64,000 bases of DNA from Dyella psychrodurans (GTDB lineage Bacteria > Pseudomonadota > Gammaproteobacteria > Xanthomonadales > Rhodanobacteraceae), in assembly GCF_003363265.1 (NCBI RefSeq), contig NZ_QRBF01000009.1, forward strand, positions 1 to 64,000, written 5' to 3'. Position numbers and translations under genes: made by a program. Below are positions 45,135 to 55,502 of this stretch, one piece after another (position 1 is the stretch's first letter; each line of letters starts with the position of its first letter). The notes below the pieces were generated by a model, which ran no database searches, was not told the origin of the DNA, and worked only from the letters and a program-made list of their open reading frames with translations.

Positions 45135-46392
45135 GGCTCTGCTCCTTTGCCTGCGCGTACAGCGCCGCGCACCACAGGCCCAGCAACCACGCAAATAGTA
45201 AACCCCACCAGGCCGAATAAAACGCCAGGTGCGTATTGAGCGGAAAAAGCATCGCCACCAGGCAAACAGTCACCGGAAACGCTCCCTCGCGATCCACGAC
45301 ATCCGCACGACGCCACGCGCGCCAGGCCACGACGATAGCCGTCACCCATAGCAGCAATCCGATACCGCCGGTTTCGGTTAGGATTTCCAGCACGATCTGA
45401 TGGGCATGGCAGGCACCCTCGCCTTCGCCGCAGGTTTCCGCCGTCATGAAGTGATCGTTCGCCGGCGCGTAATGCGGATAGGCGTAGCGGAAATCGCGCA
45501 CGCCCACACCTGTGAACGGATGCGCCTCGATCATCGCCAGGCTGTTGCGCCAGATATCGAGCCGGCCGGTCATGGCTTCGTTGATATCTTGTTCGCTGCC
45601 GCCCAATGCGGTGAGCGTGTGTTGCATCCGGGTGTCGAATCGCGTGGAGGTCTTCCACGCGATTCCACCTGCGGCAAGGAGGATCACGGCGCCGATCGCG
45701 CAGGCGGCCATGAATCGCAGAGGCGACCCCGCCTCACGCCATGCGAAGAGCAACGCGACCACGCCAAAGCAGATCCAGGCGCCACGCGAGCCGCTCAACA
45801 TCACCGGCCCCAGCAGCAGCAAAAATGCGACGATCAATCCCCGCAGGCCCCAACGCTTGCGTGCTACCCACAGGGCCAACGGCGAAAGCACCGACAAGGT
45901 CGGCCCCAGCTTGGGGTCGTCGGCGCCGAACAGACCCGAAATGCGCTGCGGCTCGGCATACCCGCGCAAGCTCCAGCCGGTAAGCATCTGCATCCACGCA
46001 TCAAGCGTCCAGAACGCGATCACGACTGCCACGGCGACGTAGAAACCTTGCAGGCCGCGCTCGCCGCGAATGGCATGGCACGCATACAGACCCAGCGGTA
46101 CGTAGCGCAGCAGCGCCAGCACCGTCGTCCAGCTTTTGCGGGGTTCCATCGCCGTGAACGACGAAAGCAGTGCCGCACCGATGTAGCAAGCGAGCAATGC
46201 CAGCAGCAGTCGCGCGTCGGCATGCCTGAGCAGTGCGCCGCCCTCGCGGCGCCATGCGACGATCACACCGACCAGGCACAGGAACGTGCCGAACTCCGCA
46301 CTGCGCCAGAACGGCAGCAAGGCCACCACCAGCCAGAACGGCAGCAGCGGAGAGATCATCCGATTTTTCTGGGCCAGCGTAGAGGAACTCAT
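45124..46392 (-). CDS. O-antigen ligase family membrane protein
   Basis: A 422-residue polytopic inner-membrane protein with about 11-12 hydrophobic helices. It carries the Wzy_C/WaaL region between helices: SGSRGAW in a transmembrane turn, then a large periplasmic loop with RLDIWRNSLAMIEAHPFTGVG (split) and the conserved His (CHAHQIVLEILTETGG). It probably ligates O-antigen or another undecaprenyl-linked glycan to the lipid A core. It lies between two glycosyltransferase genes on the same strand. Confidence 0.87.
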   Translation of the reverse strand: MSSSTLAQKNRMISPLLPFWLVVALLPFWRSAEFGTFLCLVGVIVAWRREGGALLRHADARLLLALLACYIGAALLSSFTAMEPRKSWTTVLALLRYVPLGLYACHAIRGERGLQGFYVAVAVVIAFWTLDAWMQMLTGWSLRGYAEPQRISGLFGADDPKLGPTLSVLSPLALWVARKRWGLRGLIVAFLLLLGPVMLSGSRGAWICFGVVALLFAWREAGSPLRFMAACAIGAVILLAAGGIAWKTSTRFDTRMQHTLTALGGSEQDINEAMTGRLDIWRNSLAMIEAHPFTGVGVRDFRYAYPHYAPANDHFMTAETCGEGEGACHAHQIVLEILTETGGIGLLLWVTAIVVAWRAWRRADVVDREGAFPVTVCLVAMLFPLNTHLAFYSAWWGLLFAWLLGLWCAALYAQAKEQSHGA

Positions 46393-46447
46393 GCAGGATC
46401 CGGAGCGACGATCCCTGCATTGTAGGCGAGTCGTCGCCGCCTACCGA

Positions 46448-47572
46448 TCAGCCGGCCACTTCCTCGTAAAGCGCAAGCGCCGCGTGCTGCATGTCGATCA
46501 GGCGGTAACGGTGCAGCGGCGAAATGGGCGGGGCCACGCGCAGCAGTTCGGCGGCTCGCTCGACCAGACGCTCGCGATCGCCGGGTGGAACACGGCCGGC
46601 CGGATAGAGCTCGGCGAGCAGTTCGCCGACACCGCCGTGTGCGTAGCCGAGTACTGGGCGGCATAGCGAAAGCGCTTCCACCACCGTCCGGCCAAATGCT
46701 TCGGGTTTGTTCGACAGCTGCAGGATCAACGCCGACATGGCGTAGATGTCGCGCACGTCTTCGCGTGGCTGCGTCATCACGACCTGCGAGGCAATGCCGC
46801 GGGCTTTGATCAGATCTCCCAGCTCGCTGATGTACGCTTCGCGTCCCGGCTCGATCACGCCAAGCAGCAGCAGGCGCGTTTCGATGCCACGCTGCTTGAG
46901 TTCCGCCACCAGTTCGATGGCGTCGCGATGGCCCTTCAGGCGCGTACCGCGGCCGGGCAGCGTGAGCAACGGGGCCCCGGCCAGATTCGGGTACTGCGCA
47001 AAGAAGGCTTTCTGCCAGGCCTCGTCGGGCCGGTGACCATAGGGAAAGGCCGCCGGATCGATGCCGCGCGGGATGATGCGGATGCGCGCGGTGTCCAGAT
47101 TGCGATAGTGGCTGATGAGGTAGTCGCGCACCGTCTGGGACACGACCACCACGCGCTCGCCGCGCAGCATGATGGCGCTGTAGCGGCCGGGCGAATTGAG
47201 ACCGTGCACCGTGGTGACGAAGTGGGGCTTGGGCGACATGCCCTTGAGCGCCCACCAGCCCATCCAGGCCGGCAGCCGCGATCGAACGTGAACGACGTCC
47301 GGGCCTAGCTCGCGCAAGATGCGCCGCAAACGACCCAGACGCGCCAGGGTACCCAGCGACTTGCGACCGATGTCCAGCGTGATGTGCTCGCTGCCCTCGG
47401 CTTCGAGCTGGGCCGTCATGCGACCGCCCGCCGAGATCACCACCGAACGGTGGCCGGCCTGAACCAGTGCCTGCCCTGCCTCCAGCACGGAACGCTCCGC
47501 GCCGCCGGCGCGCAGCGCAGGGATCAGCTGCACTACGGTCAGTGCCCGGGCCGGCGTGGCGGCAACAGACAT
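46448..47572 (-). CDS. Glycosyltransferase, family 4
   Basis: A 374-residue GT-B glycosyltransferase. The N-terminus TVVQLIPALRAGGAERSVLE shows the GGAE acceptor loop, and the C-terminal domain has LTLPGRGTRLKGHRDAIEL and LSNKPEAFGRTVVEALSL (EX7E). The ATG at 47572 has GAGGG just upstream. An earlier ATG eight codons before is less well placed. First gene of a three-gene minus-strand run (GT4, ligase, GT2), likely for LPS outer core. Confidence 0.88.
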   Translation of the reverse strand: MSVAATPARALTVVQLIPALRAGGAERSVLEAGQALVQAGHRSVVISAGGRMTAQLEAEGSEHITLDIGRKSLGTLARLGRLRRILRELGPDVVHVRSRLPAWMGWWALKGMSPKPHFVTTVHGLNSPGRYSAIMLRGERVVVVSQTVRDYLISHYRNLDTARIRIIPRGIDPAAFPYGHRPDEAWQKAFFAQYPNLAGAPLLTLPGRGTRLKGHRDAIELVAELKQRGIETRLLLLGVIEPGREAYISELGDLIKARGIASQVVMTQPREDVRDIYAMSALILQLSNKPEAFGRTVVEALSLCRPVLGYAHGGVGELLAELYPAGRVPPGDRERLVERAAELLRVAPPISPLHRYRLIDMQHAALALYEEVAG

Positions 47573-47657
47573 GGTTCCCTCATTTGCGACTCTCATCCAT
47601 CAAAGCAAGCACCAATCGTGCCGGTAGGCGCCCAAAGACCCGGGCGGCGGCAGGCGA

Positions 47658-47864
47658 TCAGTCACGCAGGACGTAATGTGCCCCGCAGTAAGGGCAAATG
47701 GATTCGCCACCGTCTTCGACGATGGGCAGATAAACCTTGGGATGAGAGTTCCAGAGCGCCATGCCGGGCATCGGACAGGACAACGGAAGGTCCGAACGCG
47801 TCACTTCGTAACGATTTTGGGCATTCGCCAGGATCGGCGTAACCGCCGCAGTGGAACCCGACAT
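47658..47864 (-). CDS. Zinc-finger CHCC-type small protein
   Basis: A 68-residue protein of the zf-CHCC group, related to the zinc site of mitochondrial complex I subunit NDUFS6. Zinc ligands are visible as LSCPMPG, NSHPKVYL and CPYCGAHYVL (C, H, C, C). The ATG at 47864 matches the short family length. Bacterial members are of unknown function and are often found near envelope genes. Confidence 0.82.
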   Translation of the reverse strand: MSGSTAAVTPILANAQNRYEVTRSDLPLSCPMPGMALWNSHPKVYLPIVEDGGESICPYCGAHYVLRD

Positions 47865-47949
47865 GGGACGTTGCTCCGGGTGAGACAGTGGGATCGAGAA
47901 TGTTAGCAGGCCAGTGGCTGACATGGCCTAACCCGAGCTGTCCCCTGAA

Positions 47950-47978
47950 TAAAAAAGCCTGCGCCGAACGGCGCAGGC
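47950..47978 (-). terminator. Intrinsic terminator of the YceI-family gene
   Basis: On the minus strand, GCCTGCGCC, loop GTTC and the complementary arm are followed by a T run (A run at 47950-47956 on the plus strand). It lies 31 nt after the YceI stop. Confidence 0.93.
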
Positions 47979-48008
47979 TCCAGGGTCTTGCAGAGAAAAC
48001 CGAAAAAC

Positions 48009-48602
48009 TTACTTGCCGCCACCCGCGTGAGGCACCGCGCCTTCGGTGGTGATGGTGAGCTTGATGTCGTCGCTGACCATCGGCACGTAGGCGCCCATGC
48101 CGAAGTCCGAGCGCTTGAGGGTACCGCTGGCGTCGAAGCCGATCGCCTGCACCTTGAGCATCGGATGAACACCGGCCTTGTTGAGCGTCACGTCCAGGGT
48201 CACCGGCTTGGTGACGCCGTGCGCGTTCAGGTCGCCGACCACTTCGTACTTGTTGTCGCCCAGCGACTTCACGCTGGTGCTCTTGAAGGTGATCGTCGGG
48301 TACTTGTCGGCATTGAAGAAATCGGGCTCCTTCAGGTGCTTGTCCAACGCCGGCACGTGGGTGTCCAGCTTGCTCAGGGGCATGGTCACTTCCACCGACG
48401 AATTGGCGGGATTCTGGTCATCGAACACAAGCGTGGCATCGCTGATGCCGATATCGGCGACGGGGTTGGAGTAGCCGAAGTGGTTCCAGCTGAACAGCAC
48501 CATGGTATGGCCGGGGTCGAGCTTGTAGGTCACCGGTGCGGCCTGGGCCGACAGAGCGGCTCCCAGCAGGCCAGCCAACAGGACGTAGCGGAACGTGCGC
48601 AT
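48009..48602 (-). CDS. YceI-family periplasmic lipid-binding protein
   Basis: A 197-residue exported protein (signal peptide about 1-22, SAQAAP). It shows the YceI pattern: KLDPGHTMVLFSWNHFGYS near the start, DLNAHGVTKPVTLDVTL in the middle, and GTLKRSDFGMGAYVPMVSDD. The family forms a lipocalin-like barrel that binds isoprenoid or amide lipids, and the ligand here is unknown. Single gene with its own terminator. Confidence 0.93.
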   Translation of the reverse strand: MRTFRYVLLAGLLGAALSAQAAPVTYKLDPGHTMVLFSWNHFGYSNPVADIGISDATLVFDDQNPANSSVEVTMPLSKLDTHVPALDKHLKEPDFFNADKYPTITFKSTSVKSLGDNKYEVVGDLNAHGVTKPVTLDVTLNKAGVHPMLKVQAIGFDASGTLKRSDFGMGAYVPMVSDDIKLTITTEGAVPHAGGGK

Positions 48603-48743
48603 AAATTTCTCCGAACGTGAGGATCAGGGGTTATCGGGGTAACAGCTGCGGATGGGCGATGGCTTTCCGCCCGCAAAACTTCCGGACGACCAGGTGCCAA
48701 GACAAGTGCCAGGGGTTCTGGTCATGCGGACAGACGACACGGA

Positions 48744-49337
48744 TCACTCCACGCGGCACGCTTCGTCGAACGACAGACGCGGGCTGCGCGGGAACAGGTC
48801 ACGGCTGGCATCGCCGTAACCGATATTGATGAGGAAGTTCGACTTGATCGGCGTACCGGCAAAAAACGCCTGGTCCACACCGGCGTTGTCGAAGCCGGAC
48901 ATCGGACCGCAATCCAGCCCCACCGAGCGCGCGGCCATGATGAGGTAACCACCCTGCAGGGTGCCGTTGCGGAACGCGGTGCGGTCGATCAGGTCCTGAT
49001 TGCCGACGAACCAGCTGCGCGCATCGGCATGCGGAAACAGCTGCGGCAGCTTTTCGTAGAACTCATGGTCGGTGGCCACGATCGCCGTGACCGGCGCGGC
49101 CATCGTCTTGGCGCGATTGCCTTCGGAGAGGAACGGCTTGAGCTTTTCCTTGGCCGCCGCCGATTTCACGAACACCACGCGCATCGGCGAGCAATTCGCG
49201 CTGGTCGGACCGAATTTCGTCAATTCGTACAGCGCATGCAGCTTCTCGTCGGTCACTTCCTTGGGCAGGAAAGCGTTGTAGGTGCGGGCAGTGCGGAACA
49301 ACTGATCCAGTGCTGCCTCGGCAAGCTTCTCGCTCAT
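48744..49337 (-). CDS. rutE-like: Nitroreductase-family enzyme, RutE-like
   Basis: A 197-residue flavin oxidoreductase very similar in plan to E. coli RutE (malonic semialdehyde reductase of pyrimidine breakdown). [43 protein letters not shown] and LLINIGYGD-type stretches are all present. The ATG at 49337 follows GAGGAT. No other rut genes are close, so it may act more generally on enals or nitro compounds. A longer frame upstream is not supported. Confidence 0.9.
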   Translation of the reverse strand: MSEKLAEAALDQLFRTARTYNAFLPKEVTDEKLHALYELTKFGPTSANCSPMRVVFVKSAAAKEKLKPFLSEGNRAKTMAAPVTAIVATDHEFYEKLPQLFPHADARSWFVGNQDLIDRTAFRNGTLQGGYLIMAARSVGLDCGPMSGFDNAGVDQAFFAGTPIKSNFLINIGYGDASRDLFPRSPRLSFDEACRVE

Positions 49338-49457
49338 CGGTATCCTCTGCATGATAGACGCGCCGTCATGGCGCAACGGACAAGAGTGTAAGGGCAAGCC
49401 TGGCCACTCACGAGTAAACGGGACGAAACGAACTGTGCACCAGCGGGCGACAATCCC

Positions 49458-50429
49458 ATGATCACGGCCGCCTTGCCGGGCGAATGCTGGGCCATCACCG
49501 ACCAGGCCGCCGGCAATCAGCGCCAGGCGCTGGCACTGGCTGAACGGCTGGGCATGCCGGTCCGCCATCTCGTGCTCTCGCCGCGCGCGCCGTGGTCGTG
49601 GCTGGCGCCGCGGCTCGCGCTTGGCGGGCGGCTCGTCCTGCCTGCCTCGCAACGCACCGTCTTTGCTCCGCCGTGGCCCACCGTGGCCATCGGATGCGGC
49701 CGCGGCGCCGCACTGCTTACCCGCGTGCTTCGCCGATGCGCACAGGGGCACTGTCATACCGTGCAGATCCTCGACCCGCGCATCGATCCCTCCCACTGGG
49801 ACACGGTCATCGCCCCCCGCCACGACGGCACAACCGGTACGAACGTGCTGAACCCCCTGGGATCGCTCAACCCCATCGACGATGCGTGGCTGAAAGACGG
49901 TCGCGATGCGTTCCCCACCCTGGGTGCTCTACCCCGGCCGCGCATCGGCGTACTGCTGGGCGGTCCTCGCGGGAGCATTCGTATCGACAAGCCTTACGCA
50001 CAGCGGCTGTGCGATCTGCTGCTTGCTCACCAGCGTGCCGATGGGGGAAGTTTGCTGGTGCTTGGCTCGCGTCGCACGCCGGCCAGCGTCATGGACGTGA
50101 TGCGCGCCCGTCTGCGCGACCTGCCCGGCTTGATCTGGCCCGACCCTGATGAAGACAGCAATCCTTACCCCGGTGTGCTGGGTTGGTCCGATCGGCTCGT
50201 CGTGACGCCAGATTCGGTGAATATGCTCAGCGAAGCGTGCGCGGTCGGCTGCACCGTACAGACCTGGGTGGCAGCACCGCTGACCGGCAAACTTGCGCGA
50301 TTCCATCAAAGCCTGCGCGACGCGGGCCTTTTGCACGACCTCACTGACAAGACCGCACCGCATCAGCAGCCGCTGCGCGAAACCGAGGCCATTGCCGAAG
50401 CGTTGCGCCGGCGCATCCTTGTTGCCTGA
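49458..50429 (+). CDS. ELM1/GtrOC1-family putative glycosyltransferase
   Basis: A 323-residue protein of the mitochondrial fission ELM1 family. It opens with [20 protein letters not shown] and has the GT-B-like motifs VLLGGPRG, a SRRTP loop and [14 protein letters not shown]. In bacteria such genes lie near LPS genes and are annotated as nucleoside-diphosphate-sugar epimerases or glycosyltransferases. Activity is unproven. It is divergent from the RutE-like gene and is followed by repeat A, copy 2. Confidence 0.85.
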   Translation: MITAALPGECWAITDQAAGNQRQALALAERLGMPVRHLVLSPRAPWSWLAPRLALGGRLVLPASQRTVFAPPWPTVAIGCGRGAALLTRVLRRCAQGHCHTVQILDPRIDPSHWDTVIAPRHDGTTGTNVLNPLGSLNPIDDAWLKDGRDAFPTLGALPRPRIGVLLGGPRGSIRIDKPYAQRLCDLLLAHQRADGGSLLVLGSRRTPASVMDVMRARLRDLPGLIWPDPDEDSNPYPGVLGWSDRLVVTPDSVNMLSEACAVGCTVQTWVAAPLTGKLARFHQSLRDAGLLHDLTDKTAPHQQPLRETEAIAEALRRRILVA

Positions 50430-50541
50430 GCTCCTCCCCCTACTTCGTAGGGGGAGGTTGGGAGGGGGTCAAACAATCTTGCCTCAACGCAGGATTGCAT
50501 GACCCCACCCCGCCCCTCCCCTGCAAGCAGGGGAGGGAGTC
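50430..50541. repeat. Dispersed double-hairpin repeat A, copy 2 (inverted)
   Basis: Reverse-complement match to 20343-20443. The outer hairpin CCCTCCCCTGC with its complement is shared, and the core contains the same GGGGTCAARCAATC stretch. It begins directly after the ELM1 stop and ends 23 nt before the glnE stop, filling the gap between convergent genes. Confidence 0.8.
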
Positions 50542-50563
50542 ACTCCGCATTGATAGACAGCGC

Positions 50564-53416
50564 CTAGAAATCAAACCCAAGCGCACGCGTCACCACATTC
50601 ACATCGCTGCACAACGCCTCCAGCTCCGCATCGCGAGCTGCGATGCGCGAACGCAAATCCAGCGTGCATAGCAATGCGCGACGCAGCAACTCCGCATGTG
50701 CACGGGTAAAACAATTCGCCTGGGCGGTGTCGAGCAATCCGGCATCGCGACACGCTTCGATCAATCCGGCATTGGCCGTCACCGAAAGCAGCGCAGGCCA
50801 CTGCGAAGCATGCGCCAACACCAACCCTTGCAAGGCAAATTCGATATCGAGCAGCGCGCCATGCCCCTGCTTGAGGTCGATCTGCGTCTCGCTCGAGCGG
50901 TCGCGTTCCGAACGCCACCGCTGGCGCATCTTGCTCACTTCGACCAGTACCGCACGCCGCTCGCGCGGCACGGAAAGTGTGCGACGACGAACCTCCGCCA
51001 GCTCCGCGTTCAAGGCCGCATCGCCCGCCACCGACCGGGCACGCAACAGCGCCTGATGCTCCCAGGTCCACGCACGGCTCTCCTGGTAGGCCACGAACGC
51101 TTCCAGGCTGCCCACGAGCAATCCCTTGGATCCGTCCGGCCGCAATCGCGTGTCCACTTCGTAGAGACGGCCGGCGCGCGTCAACACCGTCAACCAGTTC
51201 ATCACGCGCTGCGTCAGCCGCTGATACCAGCGCGAACCTTCCAGCGGCCGCGGCCCGTCGCTCATCGCCTGCGCACGTTGTCCGTCGAAGACGAACACCA
51301 GATCGAGATCCGACGCGAAACCCAGCTCTTCACCGCCCAGGCTGCCGTAGCCGAGTATCGAAAAACCCGAACCTTCGCCGGGCAACCGGCCATGCTGGGC
51401 GATCACCTCGCGCTCGGCCAGCGCCGCCACCGCGTTTACCACCGATTCCGCCAACGCGGCCAGGCGACGCGCAGTGGCCACGGCATCGGCCCGACCGTCG
51501 TTGAATGCCAATCCCAGCCGGAATGCAATGCTCGACTTGAATTCGTTGATGCGTTCAAGCTCGACTTCGGCTTCGCGCTCGTCCAGCGTGGTCAGCACGT
51601 GTGCGATTTCGGCGCTGATGTCGGCACGCTTGAGCGGCAGCTGATCGATGCGCGGATCGAGCACATCATCGAGCAGCAAGGGGTGCGCAATCACCCGCTC
51701 GGCGAGAAAGGCGCTGTCGGCAAACAGCTGCGCCAGGCGTTTTCGCGCCGCAGGCTGCTCTTCGAGCAGCGCCAGATAGGAAGGTCGCCGCGCCACAGCC
51801 TGCACCAGGCGGCTCAAACGCAGGAGACACGGCACCGGCGCCGCGGTGTCGCGAGCGACCGCCAGCAACTGCGGCATGACGTGATCCAACTGTTCGCGCG
51901 CACGCGCCGACATCGCACGTAACTGCGCCGCCTGCTGCAGCTTGAGCAAGGCCTCGGCCGCTTCGCTGCCCGGCACAAAACCGGAGGCTTCCATCGCCTT
52001 GGCATCGAGCGATTCGTCGCACGCGCGCTTCCACAACACGGCATCGGCAGCCGGCACGCTCGCCCGCGAACCGCCTTCAGGCATCAGCACGGCGGCGAAT
52101 TCCGTCGCCACGATCTCGCGATGTTTTGCCAGTTCCTCGGCGAGGGGTTCCCATGCCGGATAATCCAGGCCGAGCGCAAGGCGTTCTCGCGTCAGCGCAT
52201 CCTCGGGCAAATCGTGCGTCTGCGCATCGCGCAGCATCTGCACGCGGTTTTCCAGGCGCCGCAGAAACACATAGGCGTCGCGCAAGGCACGTGCGCGCGC
52301 CGCGGGGATATGTCCGCGTGCTTCACACGCAGTCAGCGCCGGCAACAGACCGCGCACACGCAAGCTCGGTTCGCGACCGCCGCGAATCAGCTGCACCAAC
52401 TGCACGATGAATTCGATCTCGCGAATGCCACCCGGACCGAGCTTGAGATTGTCGGCGAGATCCTTGCGTGCCACTTCCGCATCGATCAACGCCTTCATCT
52501 CGCGCAACCCCGCGAACGCGGTGTAGTCGAGGTATTTGCGATAGACGAACGGCCTCAGCATCTCCTGCAATTGCTTGCCTTCGCTGCGATCGCCAGCCAC
52601 CGTGCGCGCCTTGATCCACGCATAGCGCTCCCAGTCGCGACCCTCGCGCTGGTAATACTGTTCCATCGCGCTGAAAGGCAATGCCAGCCGACCCGAATTG
52701 CCGAAAGGACGCAAACGCAGATCCACGCGCGCGCAAATGCCATCGGTGGTTGGCTCGTGGAGCAAGCGTACGAGTTGACGCCCCAGGCGCACGAAATATT
52801 CGCTGTTGTCGAGCGTGCGCGTACCGTCGCTCTCGCCGCCATGCGGATACGCCAGCACGAGATCGATATCGGAGGAGAAATTGAGCTCGCTGCCGCCCAG
52901 CTTGCCGAAACCGATCACCACCAGCCGCTGGAGCTCACCGTCGCTGTTGCGCGCATGACCGTAACGCTCGACCAGCGCGCGCTCCGACCAATCCAGCGCC
53001 CTGCCTAGCAATGCTTCATAAAGCACGCTCGTGGCGGAAAGGATTTCCGGCAACTCGTCCAGGCCATTGACGTCGCGAAACACCAGGCGCAGGGCCTCGG
53101 CATGGCGAAAACGCCGGAGCGTGCCCATGCACGCCGCCTCGTCGGTATCGAGCTTGAGCGCATCGATGCGCGCGGAAGCGTCGCTTCCCGAACGCAGGCG
53201 CTCCAATCCCTGCGGTGCCAGCAGCTGCGGCTGGCTGCGCCATGTCTCGAAAGCAAAATCGCTGGCGAGCAGCGTGCGGCGGATGCGTTCCGCCACGCCT
53301 GCATCGTCGTGCAACGGCACACCCGCCGCACGACAACGGGCGACGAGCTGGGCGTAACGATCATCGATCAGGGCACGCAGCGCGGGGGATTCGAGCGATG
53401 GGGATGCAACAGTCAT
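50564..53416 (-). CDS. glnE: Bifunctional glutamine synthetase adenylyltransferase/deadenylase
   Basis: GlnE attaches and removes AMP on glutamine synthetase in response to PII and glutamine. The 950-residue protein has two nucleotidyltransferase domains. The N-terminal one contains FSSDIDLVLAYPHGG (deadenylylation) and the C-terminal one FASDLDLVFVFDG (adenylylation). Helical regulatory segments lie between them. Length and order are standard. It stands alone, divergent from nothing close by and 69 bp downstream of cysA. Confidence 0.96.
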   Translation of the reverse strand: MTVASPSLESPALRALIDDRYAQLVARCRAAGVPLHDDAGVAERIRRTLLASDFAFETWRSQPQLLAPQGLERLRSGSDASARIDALKLDTDEAACMGTLRRFRHAEALRLVFRDVNGLDELPEILSATSVLYEALLGRALDWSERALVERYGHARNSDGELQRLVVIGFGKLGGSELNFSSDIDLVLAYPHGGESDGTRTLDNSEYFVRLGRQLVRLLHEPTTDGICARVDLRLRPFGNSGRLALPFSAMEQYYQREGRDWERYAWIKARTVAGDRSEGKQLQEMLRPFVYRKYLDYTAFAGLREMKALIDAEVARKDLADNLKLGPGGIREIEFIVQLVQLIRGGREPSLRVRGLLPALTACEARGHIPAARARALRDAYVFLRRLENRVQMLRDAQTHDLPEDALTRERLALGLDYPAWEPLAEELAKHREIVATEFAAVLMPEGGSRASVPAADAVLWKRACDESLDAKAMEASGFVPGSEAAEALLKLQQAAQLRAMSARAREQLDHVMPQLLAVARDTAAPVPCLLRLSRLVQAVARRPSYLALLEEQPAARKRLAQLFADSAFLAERVIAHPLLLDDVLDPRIDQLPLKRADISAEIAHVLTTLDEREAEVELERINEFKSSIAFRLGLAFNDGRADAVATARRLAALAESVVNAVAALAEREVIAQHGRLPGEGSGFSILGYGSLGGEELGFASDLDLVFVFDGQRAQAMSDGPRPLEGSRWYQRLTQRVMNWLTVLTRAGRLYEVDTRLRPDGSKGLLVGSLEAFVAYQESRAWTWEHQALLRARSVAGDAALNAELAEVRRRTLSVPRERRAVLVEVSKMRQRWRSERDRSSETQIDLKQGHGALLDIEFALQGLVLAHASQWPALLSVTANAGLIEACRDAGLLDTAQANCFTRAHAELLRRALLCTLDLRSRIAARDAELEALCSDVNVVTRALGFDF

Positions 53417-53485
53417 GGGAACATTATGACCGCATCCCGCACTTCGCTGATAAAACCCCGCCGAATCGGCCCAGCTACCGCACCG

Positions 53486-54631
53486 TCACGCTTCCACTCG
53501 CCGCCACGGCCCAAGGGTGACAGGCGCCGCACCGTGCGGCGGCTGGAATTCCTTGCGCGCCACCACGCGCCCGTCCGCATCGCTGCCGAACACCGTCAGC
53601 GATTGAATATGCACATCGATGACATCACCGACGGCCACCGGATGCCGATGCCACTCGCGTTCGTTCCACTCCGCCTCGAGTGGCTCCTCCAGACCTGCCA
53701 TCGCCAGACTGGCGCGCACCGTACCGGCAACATGCCGCACATTCAGCACACGGGCAGCCAAGCCTTCGCGATGGGCTTGTGTCGGGAAGATGTCTTCCGG
53801 CCGCACATGCACGGTGATCGACGTGATCTGATCCTCCGCAAATCCGCCGACGGCCCACACGCGATCGAGCACACGCAAGGTTCCATGCTCCACCTCGCCA
53901 GGTATCGGCTGTCCCCGCGCGATGAAGCGCGATGCAAACGGCGTGGCGGGATGGCGATAGATCTGTTCCGGCGTCCCGATCTGCTCGATGCGCCCCTGAT
54001 TCATCACGACCACGCGATCGGCCATCTCCAGCGCCTCGTCCTGGTCGTGGGTCACGAACAACGTGGTGATGCCCAGCGATCGATGAAACTCGCGCAACCA
54101 GCGACGAAGCGTCACGCGCACCTGCGCATCCAGCGCACCGAACGGTTCGTCCAGCAGCAACAGCCTCGGCTGGATGGCCAGCGCGCGCGCCAATGCGACA
54201 CGCTGACGTTGCCCACCTGAAAGCTGTGCCGGATAACGCGTCGACAAGTGGTCGAGCTCCACCCGCCGAAGCAATTCCTCCACGCTCGCCTTGATCGCCG
54301 ACGCACGGGGCCGCAGGCGCCACGGACGAACACGTAAACCGAAGGCCACGTTCTGCGCCACTGTCATGTGCGGAAACAAGGCATAGTGCTGGAACACCAG
54401 GCCTACGCCACGGCGACGCGCATCGAGCGCAAGCAGATCTTCGCCATCGCGCAGGATGCTGCCCGCATCGGGCAGATCGAGCCCGGCGAGAATGCGCAGC
54501 AGGCTCGTCTTGCCCGACCCTGAAGGCCCCAGCAGCGCGACGAATTCACCATCGGCAATCGAAAGACTGACATCGTCCAATGCGGTGAACTGACCGAACC
54601 GGCGACGAAGATGGGAGATGTCGATACCCAT
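53486..54631 (-). CDS. cysA: Sulfate/thiosulfate ABC transporter ATP-binding protein
   Basis: The ATPase of the sulfate importer (381 aa). Walker A is GPSGSGKTS at about 36-44, the signature LSGGQRQR, and Walker [13 protein letters not shown], then the [12 protein letters not shown] switch region. A TOBE-like C-terminal domain (about 240-360) is present. Last gene of the minus-strand sulfate-uptake operon, 13 nt after cysW. Confidence 0.95.
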   Translation of the reverse strand: MGIDISHLRRRFGQFTALDDVSLSIADGEFVALLGPSGSGKTSLLRILAGLDLPDAGSILRDGEDLLALDARRRGVGLVFQHYALFPHMTVAQNVAFGLRVRPWRLRPRASAIKASVEELLRRVELDHLSTRYPAQLSGGQRQRVALARALAIQPRLLLLDEPFGALDAQVRVTLRRWLREFHRSLGITTLFVTHDQDEALEMADRVVVMNQGRIEQIGTPEQIYRHPATPFASRFIARGQPIPGEVEHGTLRVLDRVWAVGGFAEDQITSITVHVRPEDIFPTQAHREGLAARVLNVRHVAGTVRASLAMAGLEEPLEAEWNEREWHRHPVAVGDVIDVHIQSLTVFGSDADGRVVARKEFQPPHGAAPVTLGPWRRVEA

Positions 54632-54644
54632 GAGACCTTGTTCC

Positions 54645-55502
54645 TCAATGTCCGTTGCGCGCTTCGCCGTGACGCCACTCCAGCAATCGCTTCAACCCCA
54701 GCGTAAGCAGCGTCAACAAGGCAAGGAGCGAAGCCACCGCAAACGCAGCGGAGAAATTTTCCTGATAGAGCTGATCCACCTGCAGCGGCAAGGTATTGGT
54801 CAAACCGGGCAAGTGACCCGACACCACGTAAACGGCGCCGAATTCCCCCATCGCACGCGCGTTGCACAACAGCACGCCATAAAGCAGCGCCCATCGCACG
54901 CGCGGAAGCGTCACGTGGAAGAAAATCCGCCAACCGCTCGCACCCAGCGTGAGCGCGGCTTCCTCCTGCTCCGATCCTTGCGCCTGCATCAGCGGAATCA
55001 GCTCGCGCGCCACGAACGGCAGCGTGACGAAGACGGTTGCCAGCACCAAACCTGGCAAGGCGAAAATCACCTGGACATCGTGTGCTTCGAACCAGGAACC
55101 CAGCCAGCCGTCCTTGCCGTAAACCAGGATCAGCATCATGCCCGCGACCACCGGCGACACGGAGAACGGCAAGTCGATCAGCGCTCCCAGCAGCGATTTG
55201 CCGGGAAACGTGAAATGCGTCATCGCCCACGCCGCCGCCAGTCCGAAGACCAGATTCAGCGGCACCGCGATGGCCGCGACGGTCAGCGTCAGACGCACGG
55301 CGGCCATGCTGTCGGGCTGGCTTATCGCATCCAGATAAAACGACCACCCCTGGCGGAACGCTTCCGCGAAGATCGCGGCAAGCGGCAGGACCAGCAACCA
55401 TGCCAACACCATCAGGGCAGCGGACACCAGCACGACGCGCACCACGCTGGCCGACCACGACGGTCGCACACCGATCGATACGATGGCCGATATCGCAGCC
55501 AT
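54645..55502 (-). CDS. cysW: Sulfate ABC transporter permease CysW
   Basis: A 285-residue inner-membrane permease with about six helices. The BPD-type loop [21 protein letters not shown] docks on CysA. The ATG at 55502 overlaps the cysU stop (ATGA), so the two permeases are translationally coupled. A longer reading frame upstream (to 56231) lies inside cysU and is not real. Confidence 0.94.
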   Translation of the reverse strand: MAAISAIVSIGVRPSWSASVVRVVLVSAALMVLAWLLVLPLAAIFAEAFRQGWSFYLDAISQPDSMAAVRLTLTVAAIAVPLNLVFGLAAAWAMTHFTFPGKSLLGALIDLPFSVSPVVAGMMLILVYGKDGWLGSWFEAHDVQVIFALPGLVLATVFVTLPFVARELIPLMQAQGSEQEEAALTLGASGWRIFFHVTLPRVRWALLYGVLLCNARAMGEFGAVYVVSGHLPGLTNTLPLQVDQLYQENFSAAFAVASLLALLTLLTLGLKRLLEWRHGEARNGH